64,000 bases of DNA from Impatiens glandulifera. Taxonomy: Eukaryota; Streptophyta; Magnoliopsida; Ericales; Balsaminaceae. Shown piece after piece: positions 14,564 to 28,005 of this stretch. Every line of letters starts with the position of its first letter. Positions within the stretch are counted from its first letter, which is position 1. The DNA lies in NCBI RefSeq assembly GCF_907164915.1, contig NC_061864.1, forward strand, positions 12,965,889 through 13,029,888. The letters are read 5' to 3'. The notes under the pieces were generated by a model. That model was not told the DNA's origin, ran no database searches, and was given only the letters and a program-made list of their open reading frames with translations. The translations under genes were made by a program, and so were the position numbers.

Positions 14564-16552
14564 GGTCAAAAGCAAAGAAGTCGACCTCTGCCATGTTAGC
14601 GCGCGAGCGAGCGAGAAGGGGAAGCTGAAAACGACTAAATAATTTACTATTTTTTATCTCTTCAAAATCATTTTCTCTTTTTATTAATATACATATTATT
14701 CTATACCAAATTAATATATATCAAATTATATTAGAAAAAGGTTAACAGATAAACACAAATAAAAATTGTAAAAAATATCCCTCCCCAAACTCGATTTTCA
14801 TTTTACTATTCTATTTCGAACTCGACGAATATCTTTATTTATATCATCTTCTTTTATTCGTTGGATATCTAATACCTAATTAAATACATATAAATTAAAA
14901 AATAATACATATAATTTTATATAATAAATAATTTAAAACTAGTAATATTGAAAGTTTAAGAAAGAAATGAAAACATTAGTTAACTATTTGTTGTGGGTGT
15001 TCCTTGTCATTGCGGGCGAGTTTTAAATTTTGGGTAAACAGGTCAGGGTTTCTGTTATGAAAACGAGTTAGAGTATAAATACATTTTTTTGGTATTTTTC
15101 TCATAACACATCAAGGTTTAGAGAGGTCGAGAGAAAGTGAACATATATATGGTTTAATGATTTCCTTCTTGTTTCTTTGGCTATTTAGAGAAAAAGATTG
15201 GGGAGTTTATTAGTCATAAATTAATTATTTTTTCTCTTATTAATCATAAATTTTCAATTTTTTTAAATAGAAAAAATATTTTTTATTAGAAAAAAGTTAA
15301 AAAAAAAATTATAGAGTAAATGTTGAAAAAAAAAGAGAGTAAAGGTTGAAGATTAATATTTGTGAAAAAATATTTTATTATTTATAAAAAATTGAAGATT
15401 TATGACTAATAAGAGAAAAAATAATTAATGTTATTAATAAAAGAAAGTTTGTGAAAATATATGAAAATTTACATTAAACCTTAACAAAATACATGGAGGC
15501 ACCTAAATTGGGAAACTTGTAATAAATGGTACATCAAAGTTTGAAAGAACTCACGAAATTTCTAATTTCTAATTTCTAAGTGCAATAAATTTATTTAGTT
15601 TGTAACTGGTTAGTATGCACTTATTTCCTTGTTCGTTTGATGCTTGTTTTCTTTTAAAAATCAAAATAGGGCTTATCTCTAGTTTGATTATGATCTTTAA
15701 TGTTATTTTTTTTCTTTCTTTTTTTAAGATTTTTTTTAATAAAATGATATTAAGTTGTTTTTAAAAATAATAATAATTAATTTTAATATAATTGAGTTTC
15801 ACACGCTCTTCGAACCCAATTGTGTACCTTCTCTTCTCCCGATTTAAAATACTTGAACCCAATCATACCCACATATATCGAATATACAAGTAACTTCTCG
15901 CAAGGTCGGTTTCCTTATTTATATATTTCATGAATTTTTTGTTCTGATGTGATATTTAGAGTTTTAGACATGCACCATTTTAAAAAAGAGAAGAAAGGTG
16001 CTATTTGACCCTTTTCATTTGGGTTATGATTGATCTCTTCCTACACAAATTTCAAGAGGCTTAATGTGACATTTTCCACATGTAACTATATTTTCTGACT
16101 TAAATACATCCAGAAATTTAGGGCAGATGTATGGTTTTTAGTTGACCAAAGGGGCATTCCCATATTCTGTTAATATTCTTCACCATAGTTTTGGTATATT
16201 GACATATCTACCCCCAACAACATGCATGCATCCCCAAAACCAAAAACTATCTCCAATATTTTCACATACAATTTTTCTTACCTTGATCATTTATTTTCTT
16301 TCCTTTCAAATCCCAAAAGAAAAAAAAAGATCAAGAAGGGGACAAGACAACCTATGTAATAACACACGATCGAGACCAGTTCAGCGCCCTAAACCCTGTC
16401 AATATCTCGCCCGCTTTCATCGCAAAAAGATAACATGCATACATAGCTTTTGTTTCAAAATGACCTTTAATTATTGGTTTTAGAGGATATAATTATGGAT
16501 TTTGATCCCATATTATATCTATTAGCCTTATAATTAAGGTTTATATGTCAAA
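14564..16552. other. AT-rich intergenic DNA with a foldback repeat
   Basis: No gene recognised. The left edge holds the short promoter of the VPS2.3-like gene. A clear inverted repeat lies at 15220-15429 and is listed separately. Open frames in this stretch, such as the one at 16142-16483, have no recognisable composition or homology. Confidence 0.5.
15220..15429. repeat. long imperfect inverted repeat (foldback)
   Basis: The left arm 15220-15282 begins ATTAATTATTTTTTCTCTTA. The right arm 15366-15429, read on the minus strand, begins with the same 20 bases and continues closely through a TCATAAA...TTCAATTTTTT core. The arms are about 63 bp with a loop of about 85 bp. It is AT-rich, so it may be a small foldback element rather than a functional RNA. 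Confidence 0.7.
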
Positions 16553-17430
16553 ATGAGCACAAAGATAAAAGGAATCTTGAAAAGCCTGAGATTTATTTAT
16601 CAAGTATTTGGTATGACCTTTTTTTTGGGTAATTAATTAAATTTGATAGGAATAAAGATTTTAATTGTTTTTCTAATCCTCAGAGGAGAAGAAGGAACAT
16701 CAAGACATACAGATTGGAAATCCAACCGATGTTAAACATGTTGCTCACATCGGATGGGATGGTGCCTCTGTCGATCAACCACCTACATGGGTATTTTCGC
16801 GCCCCGCCATTTCTCTTCTTCATAGTCTTCGAGTCTTCGATTCTTCGTCTTCATATATTAATTACAATTTCTTCTTCATCTTGTTATAATTCAGATGAAA
16901 GAGTACAACTCAACCAATGAACATCACACAAAGTCTTTAAATAATGATAATGGAACACAAGCTAGAGGTTTGTCATTATGAAAAAAATGTTACATGTTCT
17001 TAATTTCTCTATCAATTTATTTTTCGTTTGTGTCTTAAAAGATGAAAATAAATCAGGTGCAAACCAAAAGGTTTCAAAGGATTCGTCGAGAGCATACTTG
17101 TCGGACTCTCCAGTATCTTTGCGAACGAAAGAGCGGTCAATGACAGCTACTTCAACCTCGGATAATTCACAAACTCTAAAATCATCGACTTCGACTAGAC
17201 AAAGGCGCCCGAAAAAACAATTATCGACGGGTACTTCAAAAAGCTCTCCTTCAAAACAACCTACACGAAAAAACAAGGATGTAAGTATTAGGTCGGATTC
17301 TACGGATCCGGAGGAAGGTTCTGTAAAGAAGGTAAGACAGAAGAAATTGAAGGATTCGGAAGGCAGAGTTTCGAATAGACCTTCAAAATCTTTGAAGGAC
17401 AATAATATTACTTTATCATCACCTTCTTGA
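16553..17430 (+). CDS. ROP-interactive CRIB motif-containing protein (RIC family)
   Basis: Four exons: 16553-16610, 16684-16790, 16895-16967, 17042-17430; 208 aa. Exon 1 encodes MSTKIKGILKSLRFIYQVF, the short conserved N-terminus of RIC proteins. Exon 2 carries the CRIB motif IGNPTDVKHVAHIGWDG (residues 30-46), which binds GTP-loaded ROP GTPases, then a PTW|M junction as in other RICs. The rest is a low-complexity Ser/Thr/Lys-rich tail (for example SSTSTRQRRPKKQ) typical of the variable effector region. Phases agree across all introns, all GT-AG. The position beside FAO and NPGR2 suggests the RIC5/RIC7 lineage (At3g23380/At4g28556, from memory). RICs act at the plasma membrane or cytoskeleton in polar growth; the exact role here cannot be read. 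Confidence 0.9.
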
Positions 17431-18943
17431 ATTAAATAATTAAACTTACATTATAATTAAATTATATTTATAATGTAATTGTGAATGTGAAATATGATTA
17501 TACATTCCAAAACATTCAAAATGAGCATTCATTTCATTTGTATTTCAAAATTATTGAAGGGATAAACATAAATATGTTAACATTCAATTTTTTTTTTTAT
17601 TATTGTTTCAAAAACCTCAAAACAAACTAGACCTTCTCTAATTTTAACACTATAATGTACTTCAAATTCAAAGAGTTTTGCATCATAAAAAAGTCAAAAT
17701 CTAATATTTACTTTAAAATTGTTGGTTGATTGTAAATTCGTAAAATTGAGAGTTTATTTAGATGGTAAAAGTTAATTTTTAAAAAATATTAGTTATATAT
17801 AATTAATATTTTTTTTTATATATTGACTAATTTTAAATATATATATATAATTAAGAATTAATTTCATTAAAAATGATAATAAATAAATGAGAGAATATAT
17901 ATTTATAAAATTAATTACATCATCTCTTATTTATTTGTATAAATAATAACTTTTTTTATTTATATAAATTCACTTTTTTTCGAGTAAAATGGTATAAAAT
18001 TGTAAAGTCGAAATAATTTATAAAATCATAAATAAATGTAAAATAATAAGAGTTTAACTAATTTTAAGGTATATTTTAACTGATATAGAATTGTAAGATT
18101 TTAAGAGTTAACTTAATATTTTGATAATCTTAACATAGATTACATGTTAACATTTAGGTTAAAAACACTTTAATTTAAGTGAAAGTTTATGTTAATTTCG
18201 GTTCAGAAATAAATGATGTTATAAAAAATAAAAAGACATAAAAAAGACCTAAAAAGAGTAACATAATTCTCATATGAAAATGGAAATAAAAGAACATAGG
18301 ATGTTGCTTACAATGTATTTACTATCTTTATGTTACTTAATTAGTTTCTCCTAATAGACAAGATAGAAGATGAAGAATTTATATTTATAAAATAAAATCG
18401 TTGAAGCTTGTGAAGATTGGGGGATTTCTCGATCATGAAATAATTTAATGGAAAAAAAGACAAGTTGATTTTGAATATAATTAAACAAGTTGATTTTATA
18501 TAATTAAACAACTGAACTAAGCCAAGTTGATTAGATAAATTGAATGAAACAAAAGTTTCCGGTAAATAATAGTAATAATTAAAGATTCTAATAAGATAAT
18601 TAAATTTGTGGTGAGACTATTTAAATAAAGTTTCAAATCTTCGTGATATCCGGTCCTAGATATTTGTCTAAGTGACTAAAATATCATTGTTATTAACAAA
18701 CTTTTTTTATATAGTTTTAATAAATAATTAAAAAAATTAATTCGTTTTTCACTTAAAAAAAATATTGATCTATTATTAGTTTATTAATATTAAAAACATT
18801 AAATTAAAATAGTTATATTTTTGATGCTGTAAAATAAATGGAATTAAAATATGAGAAACATAAAACGAAAAAGTTCACCTTTTACATTCTCAAGGGATCC
18901 TGAATTTGGGTTTAGAAGTTCTCCGGACTACTGATCGGCTTTC
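17431..18943. other. AT-rich intergenic DNA
   Basis: No coding signal on either strand. The right end (about 18870-18943) is the GC-richer leader of the phytochelatin synthase gene. Confidence 0.5.
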
Positions 18944-21900
18944 ATGGCGACGGCGAGCTTGTACCGGAGAATCCTCCCTTCTCCTCCTGCTATTGACTTC
19001 GCTTCCTCTGAAGGAAAGGTCTGTTCTTTCTTCTAACGCATTTATTAAGATTTTCTCCGTAAATTGCTTTTATTGTATGCTTTTCTTCGGTTCTTACTCC
19101 ATGTGGTGCACTCACTGTTGCTCCAAATGGTATTTTACGCTATTTAACCTACCTTACATAATTTTACCCTTTTATGCTATGAGTTGGTTTATGATTTATG
19201 GTGTACAACAATTCCAATCACATTAGGTGAGATTTAATGAACCTCTGATGGTCCTTAATATGCAACTTCTTCTGAATGATTGAATAGACATGATCTAACG
19301 TTAAACCCATGATTTGAGTTCTTATGATTATACCTAAACACTATGTCACTCTGCTGTATTGGTTTGATGTGTTTTTTCAAACACATTTCTGGTAGGCTAA
19401 ATTCTTAGACTGATGTTCTAGTTTGAGTTGTTGATCAATCATTTTATATATCAGATATTGGTAATTGATGTATTTTATGTTTCAGAATGTTATAATACAA
19501 GCATTGACCTTATTGTGTTAATGGAATTTTGCAGCAACTATTTGCAGAGGCCATTCAAAGTCATACGATGGAAGGTTTCTTTAAGCTGATATCTTATTTT
19601 CAAACGCAATCTGAACCCGCATATTGTGGACTAGCAACTCTTTCCATGGTCTTGAATGCATTGGCTATAGATCCTGGAAGAAAATGGAAAGGTAGATAAT
19701 GTTCATTTTATTGAGTTTGTTAATCCATGCGAAATGTGTTTTTTTTAATGGTTGGTTGGTTACTATTCATTCTTAGGACCCTGGAGATGGTTTGATGAAT
19801 CTATGCTCGACTGTTGTGAGCCTTTGGAAAGGGTCAAAGCTGAAGGCATCTCATTTGGTAAGCTTGTCTGTTTGGCTCAATGTGCTGGTGCAAAAGTTGT
19901 AGCATTTCGTTCAAATCAGAGCACCATAGATGATTTTCGGAAGTATGTTAGGACATGTACGTCTTCAGACGACTGTCATCTGATAGCGTCATATCATAGA
20001 GGGACATTTAAGCAGGTAATCATGGACTTTTATTTGCATCTTTACATTCTAAGAGAATGTAAATTGTAAGAAGATGCGTCTTTGCATTTGTAATAGTTGT
20101 TTCCATATTTCCTTGGTATTGGAGAGAACAAATTAGTAGTCAATGAATTTCCTAATTGCTTTTACTGCTTTTAGTAATGGGGAAGAATGTTTTTCAGTTT
20201 AATTATATTTTCCATGTTCTATTGTCTACTAGTAGTTTGGAATACTTCCATTTTTTTCCTTAATAGAGTATAAAGGTCAATTCAGAAGACTATATATACT
20301 ACTGAATTTGGGTCTCAAATAGTTCATTTGGAAAAAAAAAGTATAAAACTTAAACTTAAGTGTTTGAATGCTGAATATTTCATTTTAAATGTCGAACTAG
20401 TTAATTGTGTGGAAAACTAAATCTGAATAAACCAAGTGAAAATATATGAATTTGAAGTACTTTATAGATAATTTGATTTGACGAGAGTTAGAATTAATAT
20501 CAGGAGAGTACTTAAAGACTATTTTACTTTTATATTGACGTAAGTTTATTAATTTTTAGGGTTAAAGTTGTCTATTAGATGCTCTTACTAGATTAACTGA
20601 TTAAGTCATTCATAACTTACTGAATTAAGCAATAAAATGCTTCATTTTAGCTGAATCTAAGTAATTAAGTGATTTAAGTAATAACTATGAAATGAACTCA
20701 ATCATTTATAGTTGAAATGATAAGTTGTGTAATCAAATGCACAGGTTCTTGGAGGTTTCTTTGATGAATTTGAGACTATTATTGATGTTTATTGCAGACT
20801 GGAACAGGACACTTTTCACCTATAGGTGGTTATCACCCTGGGAAAGATATGGCTTTGATCTTGGATGTTGCACGCTTTAAATATCCTCCTCATTGGGTTC
20901 CTTTGCCACTCCTGTGGGAAGCTATGAATACTGTTGATGAAACTAGTGATCGACATAGAGGGTATGTGTTGTATTGTGCTTTCAAGTAATGTTAATATGC
21001 TCCCAGTCTTTCAAAATTTCTTTTCCAATAGCGAAAATGAACAGATATGAAAATGATCCAATAAATTGATGCTAATTTGCATTGGTCAATCATAGAGAAC
21101 ATGTTTGACTATCAAATGTGATTCTAAATTACTTTTTATTCATACACTTAGCATCCAATCATCTCCAGGTTTATGCTTATTTCTAAGCTAGAGCGACCAC
21201 CTGCACTGCTGTATACGTTGGTACGTTTTAATTCTACACTTTTTTTTAAGACAATAGGCATTTTGGACATTTCTAGATTTCAACCAATCAACAAACATAA
21301 CTTAGCACCTTATCTAAGATTAAGTGGTTATTTAAATGATCATTTGATAGTTGTTACTTAATATCGCTTCATTATTTAGATTCAAACTCAAATTAAGCTA
21401 AACAAATAAAGTAAGCTATAAATTACTTACTGAGGTAATGTAATAAGAGTATCCAAAAGTCAAATTTAACATAAAAAAGAATCTAGTAAGTGCTTTCTAA
21501 ATATTAGTTCCACATTTTATCAAATCAACTACATAAAATTGAGATATTTTATTTGGTTTATTCAATATTTATTCTTCACATATACTTGACTCAACATTCA
21601 ACACTTAATTTGCAGAGCTGTAAAAATGAGAATTGGTCTGCCACGGCAAAATACCTAATAGAGGAGGTTCCTATCCTTTTAAAGTCAGAAGACATGAATG
21701 ACGTGAACGCAGTTCTCACGATAATTTCATCATCATTTCCTTCAGATTTGGGGGGATTCATAAAATGGGTAGCTGAAGTAAGAACAAGAGAAGATGGTGG
21801 TCAGAGCCTAAGTCAAGAAGAAAGAGCACGCCTTACAATAAAGGTTATTCTTCAAACGGTTTTGACTCCAATATTTAATCTAAAACACAAAATTTCATCT

Positions 21901-22537
21901 CAAGAACCCATTCCGTTTGCAGGAGGAGATATTAAAGCAAGTTGAGGAAACGGGTCTTTATAAACACGTGAAGGAATTTCTTGTTAGCTTGAGAGACGAA
22001 GATAATTTGTCTGAGATTGCAGCCAATGTATGTTGTCAGGGAGCAGGACTTTTATCTGGTGGATCATCTGATAAGTTCTGTTGTAGAGAAGCTTGTATAA
22101 AATGTGTAAAACTAAACGGCGGAAACAAACCTGTTACGTTGTTTTCTGGGACAGTTTCAAGTGGAACTAGCGAGCAAGGTGTGGACGTGATTGTCCCTTC
22201 GTCGTCCCAAACAATGGCTAGTTGCACTGGCATGTTCCCCACCAGCAGCAATGTCCTAACTGTCCTTCTGTTGGCTTTGCCGCCACTTACATGGAACGGA
22301 ATTAGAAACCATAGTGTTTTGCAGGAAATAAAGGGTCTCACTTCGACTGCTGATCTTCCTTCTTTGCTTCAAGAGGAGGTATAGTAAGATGAGAATCTCA
22401 CACATTCTTTTGTTCTTATCATTGTTGATCGTTTAATGTATAATTTGTAGGTGCTACATTTGCGAAGTCAGCTTCAGCTTCTAGAGAGATGTAAAGATAA
22501 TAAGCTGGAGGAAGATTTTGATCCGCCTCTACTTTAG
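18944..22537 (+). CDS. PCS: phytochelatin synthase (glutathione gamma-glutamylcysteinyltransferase)
   Basis: Eight exons: 18944-19018, 19535-19691, 19777-20015, 20798-20961, 21169-21220, 21616-21843, 21923-22378, 22451-22537; 485 aa, the length I recall for Arabidopsis PCS1. The enzyme makes metal-binding phytochelatins (gamma-Glu-Cys)n-Gly from glutathione in the cytosol. The papain-like N-terminal domain (1 to about 220) carries the triad: Cys56 in [20 protein letters not shown], His162 in [13 protein letters not shown] and Asp180 in [13 protein letters not shown]. The C-terminal DUF1984 half keeps cysteine pairs ([17 protein letters not shown]) thought to sense metals. The start codon follows a leader and gives [19 protein letters not shown]. 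All frames are intact. By position it corresponds to At1g03980 (PCS2). Confidence 0.96.
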
Positions 22538-24500
22538 CATTGGCAAGTAATTGCAGAAACAGGTTCTTTTGTTTTTATTTATGTTTATGTTTTCTTTTGT
22601 CCCTTCATGAGAATGAACAGTTGTGATAATGTCCTAAACATGCCTTAGTTGGAATCGATGCATGATTTCATGAACAGATTTAGTTGCTCTGTTCTAATTA
22701 GGCAGGCCAGCTTGTACTCAGCATTATTGAGAAGAGGGGAAAACAAGATTCTATACCATTTTTAAGCAAGTCGTTGGTGATTTTCTAATCTAATGTATTA
22801 AACTCAATATAAGTGTGAAAAAGATGACCATTTGAGACTATGTCATTCTGGGCTGCACGCACTACACTAATGTATTCAATAAGTCTAAGCTCTTGGCCGA
22901 CAGGTCCGGATAACGAGGAATTCCTAGTAAGCGCTAGTCATTATATATTGAGATCAATCAAAATAATTTTAGGATATGATTGAACGAGTGAAATTAGAAA
23001 TGACATTAGAATTCTAATTACAATTACAATTTTTTTTTAGAATCGATATTAAATTACAATACAGTTCATTTAATATGTTTATGTTTAGGAAAATTCTATA
23101 ATTGTAATTCAATTTATGAAAAAATAATATAATAAAAATAAAATTAAGACATATTATCTATTTTATTAATATATTGGTTTGAACAACTAATTTTAGTTTA
23201 AGTCTCATAGTTTTTGTCTAAGATTTTTATTTAAATAAAAAAAACGATTAGACATGTTAAACCTTGACCATCGTTCCTAACATATTTAAAGGTCGGTAAT
23301 GTTAGAAGACGACTGTCGGTATCTGATGGTCAGATACCTATGGTCGGTACATGTTAACATCATAATTAACAAAAATATCAATTTGACATTTAAACTTTAT
23401 AGTTTGACATTTAAACTTTATCGGCTCAATATGTTAATTTCTTTTATGTATATCGGTTTAAAATGTTAATTTTTATTTTTAATAAAAAAATTCGTTTTAA
23501 GCACAACGATAAAAATATAATATAAAAAAAAGTTATGTATAATTTTAATACAAAATAAGATCCACACGAATAAATTCACATATTTTTTGAATCTAAATTC
23601 TCTGACATCGTCAAGATAATGACATTGTAAATAATCTTTAATGACATACTTATTAAAAAAATTACGATTCTTTTTTAACTCGATATTTCAACAGAAAATT
23701 ATAGGGATAAAGACTCCAGTTCTAAATCTCACATAATATTCTTTTATTTATTTATTTTTTAATATAATTTATTTATGAATCAAAGTCAACATCAACTAAA
23801 ATTGGATTTTTAACATAAAACATGTAATCTAGGTTAAAGTTTTCAAAATATTGAGTTAATCTTAAAATCAACATAATTTTAGTTGTTTTTAATGAAAATT
23901 TTATCACAACTGTTGACTCAAAATTTTAAGACTGTTACTTCATGAGAATGAATAGTTGTGATGATGAAAATAAAATTAACTCAAAATTTAATGTTAATCT
24001 TAAAATCGACAAAATATTGAATTAATATTTTATTTTAGGCAAAATATTATATCTTTGCATTTATAAACCCTCTAATTTAAGTTGAAGAGGGGAAAACAAA
24101 ATTCCATATCATTTTTAAGCCAGCATGTTTCGATGTATTTGGTCTTTTTCTAATCTAATCTAATACAATGTATTTAGTCTTTTTCTAATCTAATCTAATG
24201 TATTAAACCTTCATGATAAGTGTGAAAAGAGACCATTAGAGAATATGTCATTATACATAGAAATCAATTCAAATAATATTAAAATATATTTGGATGAGTG
24301 AAATTGAATTTGTATTAAAATTATAGTTTTGATTTGATAAAAATTAATATTAAATTACAATTTCAATTCTAATTCCCATTCTATATTTAAAAAAAATATT
24401 GTAATATATATCTATTTTATTAAAATATTGATTTGATACAACCAATTAAAATAACTTATATGTCAAGAGTTTTATCTAGGATTCAATTCTCTTTAAGAAA
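22538..24500. repeat. duplicated PCS 3'-flanking segment (direct repeat, offset about 1.35 kb)
   Basis: Sequence at about 22600-23110, downstream of the PCS stop codon, reappears diverged at about 23930-24470. Shared blocks in the same order include TTCATGAGAATGAA(C/T)AGTTGTGAT, GAAGAGGGGAAAACAA(G/A)ATTC, TTTTCTAATCTAATGTATTAAA and a following GATCAATC(or TTC)AAAATAAT block. This indicates an old tandem duplication of non-coding flank. No coding sequence of PCS is included. Confidence 0.7.
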
Positions 24501-27500
24501 AAAAATATCAACTAGTAAAAAAAATACTATTCAAAAAACAAAATATTTGTTCTGACATATTTTCTTTTTTAGTTTTTTAGTTTACATTTATATTTATATT
24601 TATATTGATTCAAAATGTTAATTTACTAAATTAAAAAATACCAGTTTGATATTTTCAAGTCCTAAATTCAAAAGAAGAATATCAATTGAATATATTAATC
24701 GTGTTGTAAATGATAAAATAATAATATTATAACTTTAAATTAAAAAAGAAGTAAAATTTATAATTAAATTTTAATTTTAATTCTTAATCTTAAATAGGCT
24801 TATATTACATGCTTACCAAACATGTCCATTATCGATATAATTGGTTAAAAAGGCTGACACGACATGAAATAGAAATATATAGTTTGGAGATTAGATAGAT
24901 TGTTTTATGACCGACTACTAAATAAGAGTGAAACATCATATTTATTAAGTTGGCTAGGCTACCATTAATGTGGGTTGACTTTGCTCTTTATTGGGTCCAC
25001 GAGATAAAGTAACGTTAGCGGCAAGAAGTCCTATCCAACTTTTTATTTTTATTTTTTTTTTAAATTCCTTTTGCATTTAAAAATAAAATAAAAATAATTG
25101 TAATTGTTCCGTTTGAATTTATTTTAAATAAATTTATTTTATTTAAAAAATGTTTGTAGGCGGCGATTTTAAGGAGATTGAGTTTTTATTATTTTTTTTT
25201 TGATAACTTTAAAATGTTATTAAAATATAATAATTATTTTTTTAAAAAGTAAAAAATACTTTAAAATTTTAATTAATAAATTAATTAATTATGAATTTTA
25301 AAAAAAAATCGAGTCAAAACTTTGTAATGTGAAACCACATCCCAAAAGCATTTTATAGTAGTAGCCTAGTAACCTATAGGTATCAAAATAATTTTAAAAA
25401 AAAACTCACCCAAAAAATAAATTACATAAATTAATACATAATAAGATTTAACAGTTGTTTATGCTTCATCAAAGTTCAACTCATCGTAACAATATCAACC
25501 ATAATCAAGGTAAATTCAAATATAGATGGTTTCAATTCTGCAATCAATTAAAAAACAACCTATTATTTATTACAAATAATTAAATAACAAAAGATTATTT
25601 TGTTCAAAATTTTCAAGTTTTTCGACGGTAATGTGTTAGTGACAGTTGTAAGTGATTTTAAGGATGGAAGAGGGTTAAGGGTGGGTGTAGAGATTTGGAC
25701 TTTATAATATTTATGAGATTTGAGTAAAAAAATGTCAAAGTGTGGGTGGCAGGCAGATGAATTGATTCGACTTAATTTAATATATAATGAAACATATAAT
25801 TAAATAACAATAAACAAAATAAATTAGGTTTAATTTTCGAGTTAAATCTCAACTCGAAAATCGAATAAAAAATCGTAATAAAATTCAAATTAGTTTAAAA
25901 TTCGATTTGAAAGTATGTTTATACCATCATTAGTGTTATGCCTTCATTTATCTAAATTTAAACCTAATATTGAACCGTCTTATATAGTAAGTTGTACAGT
26001 TAGGCCTTTATTTATCTGAATTTGGTGTACCGTGCATTTTATAAAGTTTGTATTAAATTGTTAATACCCATAATAAATTTGTGCCGTAACATAAATGAAA
26101 CTCAATGAGTAACACATAATAATAATAATAAAAAAATAAAAAAATCTAGGCTATTTGCAACGAGAAGCATCGTCTAACTCCCACAACTGAAAATATATAT
26201 ATATATAAGTTTTTTTTTTGGTTAGTCTACCGACAAATGGATATTCTCAGCCTTAGGGAGGTTTTGAATTTAAGTTCGTCAAACGACAAGTTCTGTGACT
26301 GGTTAAATGGTTGAGTGTGTTTGAATGTTATGTATTTAATTTGTTGTTTCATTTTATTTAAAAAAATTAATAAAAAAATAATAATAATTTAAATCAAACT
26401 AAAAAAATCATAAAATGTAAATGAAAGAGAAAATCTAATACCAAAATAGGTCACATAAAACAATATACATATTTTTGGTCTTTTGTTTAAAATAAAACTC
26501 AGCTAAACGTAAACATTGCAATTATGTGTAGATGTGTAACAAAAGATTGCAATTTTTTTCTTACAAATGAATTATTATTAAACAATATTTCTAAGAAAAA
26601 AGGTTTTCTTTTGTGGTTGAAGATGTGACAAATAGATACAACTTATTAAAGTATAACTCATCAATAATTAAGAATGTTATTCAGATAAAAAAAAAATCTA
26701 AAAAAAAGTGTCTGTGATGGATGAGAAATAGGATAAAATCATGTTTGATTATAGATACAACTAAACTTAAATTAAAAAATAGTTAAAAGATTAAATTAAA
26801 ATTAAAAACCAAGGTAAAGAGTGGTTATGAAAAATAATTAATATTATATTATTATATTTTAATTAATCTTAAGGTTAAGAATGAATATAAATTTGGACCA
26901 AACTGAATTTGAAAATAAAATAATTGAATTAAATAGACCGATAACAAAATATAATAAATATACATGCATGCATCGTTTCCAAATATTTGAATTGCTTAAA
27001 GACAATTCAATGAAAGAGTTAAAACACAATACAAAATTTTATAATTAAATTTAAAATAATAATAATAATGAATATATTTGACTTAGGTGCAAATCAAATA
27101 TTGTGTGATAGACTTGTGAAGGCTTGTCAATGTCAAAATAATAAACAGTGTATTAGTGGGTATTAATTAATGAGAAGGAATATATATTATAATTATCAAT
27201 TTCATTAATTTATTTATTTTACCGTCTATTTATTTTTAATTCCAAATTATCAACCAAAAAATTTGTTTTTAACTTCAAATAACCTAATTTTCTATAATCT
27301 ACATCAAAATAAGGTTATTCAGAAATTCAAGATAAAATTATATTTGTGATTGAGATAAGCAAACAGTCTATAGATTGAATTTAGTGGATTCATCTTATCA
27401 TTGACAACAAATAAATAAGCTACAAGTTAATAGGAGTGTCAATTAAGCTACAAGTTAAGAGGAGTTTCAATTATAAATGATTTTGGATATTTGCTAAAAG

Positions 27501-27690
27501 TAAATTTAGATAAATATGGTCATTTTAATTTGGAATCAATTGATCAATTGTAAGTATTATGATCATTATAGACATTATGAGTTTTACTCTCTTTTTTTAA
27601 TGCAAATAAGAAGTTCAAACAAAATATATTGATGTTATAATTTGTTACTCAGAATAGTATATTAAGCATTTTATATTAAATTTTACTATA
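24500..27690. other. AT-rich intergenic DNA
   Basis: No gene or clear repeat with defined ends was recognised on either strand. It contains many homopolymer and TA/AAT runs. Confidence 0.5.
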
Positions 27691-28005
27691 AGGTTACATT
27701 CGAAAGTGGCTAGTCGACAGGACAGGCGCGAACAAGAGCTACTTCTTGGCAGTTTGCGGCTGGATCCAGATGCGCAAAACTAAAGGAATCGAAATAGATC
27801 GAAGGTGGTGGCGTAGTCTAGCAGGACAGGCACGGGACAAGGGCTACTTCTAGGTGACGAGATGCATCTTAAGTTGTAGTTCTATATTATCTCCTCGTCA
27901 CAAAACCAACAAAAATTGAAATAGGTCGAGGTTACCTTCGAAGTGGCCTAGTTTGGCAGGACAGGCGCGGGCAAGGGCTAATTATAGTGGCGTGTATAAT
28001 TTCAG
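27690..28005. repeat. GC-rich island with three related direct copies
   Basis: A motif close to GTGGCCTAGTTTGGCAGG followed by ACAGGCGCGGGCAAGGGCTA occurs three times in the same orientation. The shared GGACAGGC starts at 27720, 27824 and 27959. Spacer sequences also share GAAATAG(A/G)TCGA(A/G)G. The block stands out sharply from AT-rich surroundings. It has no open frame of note and no identifiable family. Confidence 0.65.

Noticed and set aside
16142..16483. A 113-codon open frame upstream of the RIC gene.
   Set aside because: Low-complexity AT-rich composition and no family match. The RIC gene clearly starts at 16553.
16962..17402. A 146-codon minus-strand open frame.
   Set aside because: It is the antisense shadow of RIC exon 4.
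27800..27830. A box A-like TGGCGTAGTCTAGCAGG suggesting a SINE.
   Set aside because: No box B at the expected distance and no poly(A) end, so a polymerase III origin cannot be supported.
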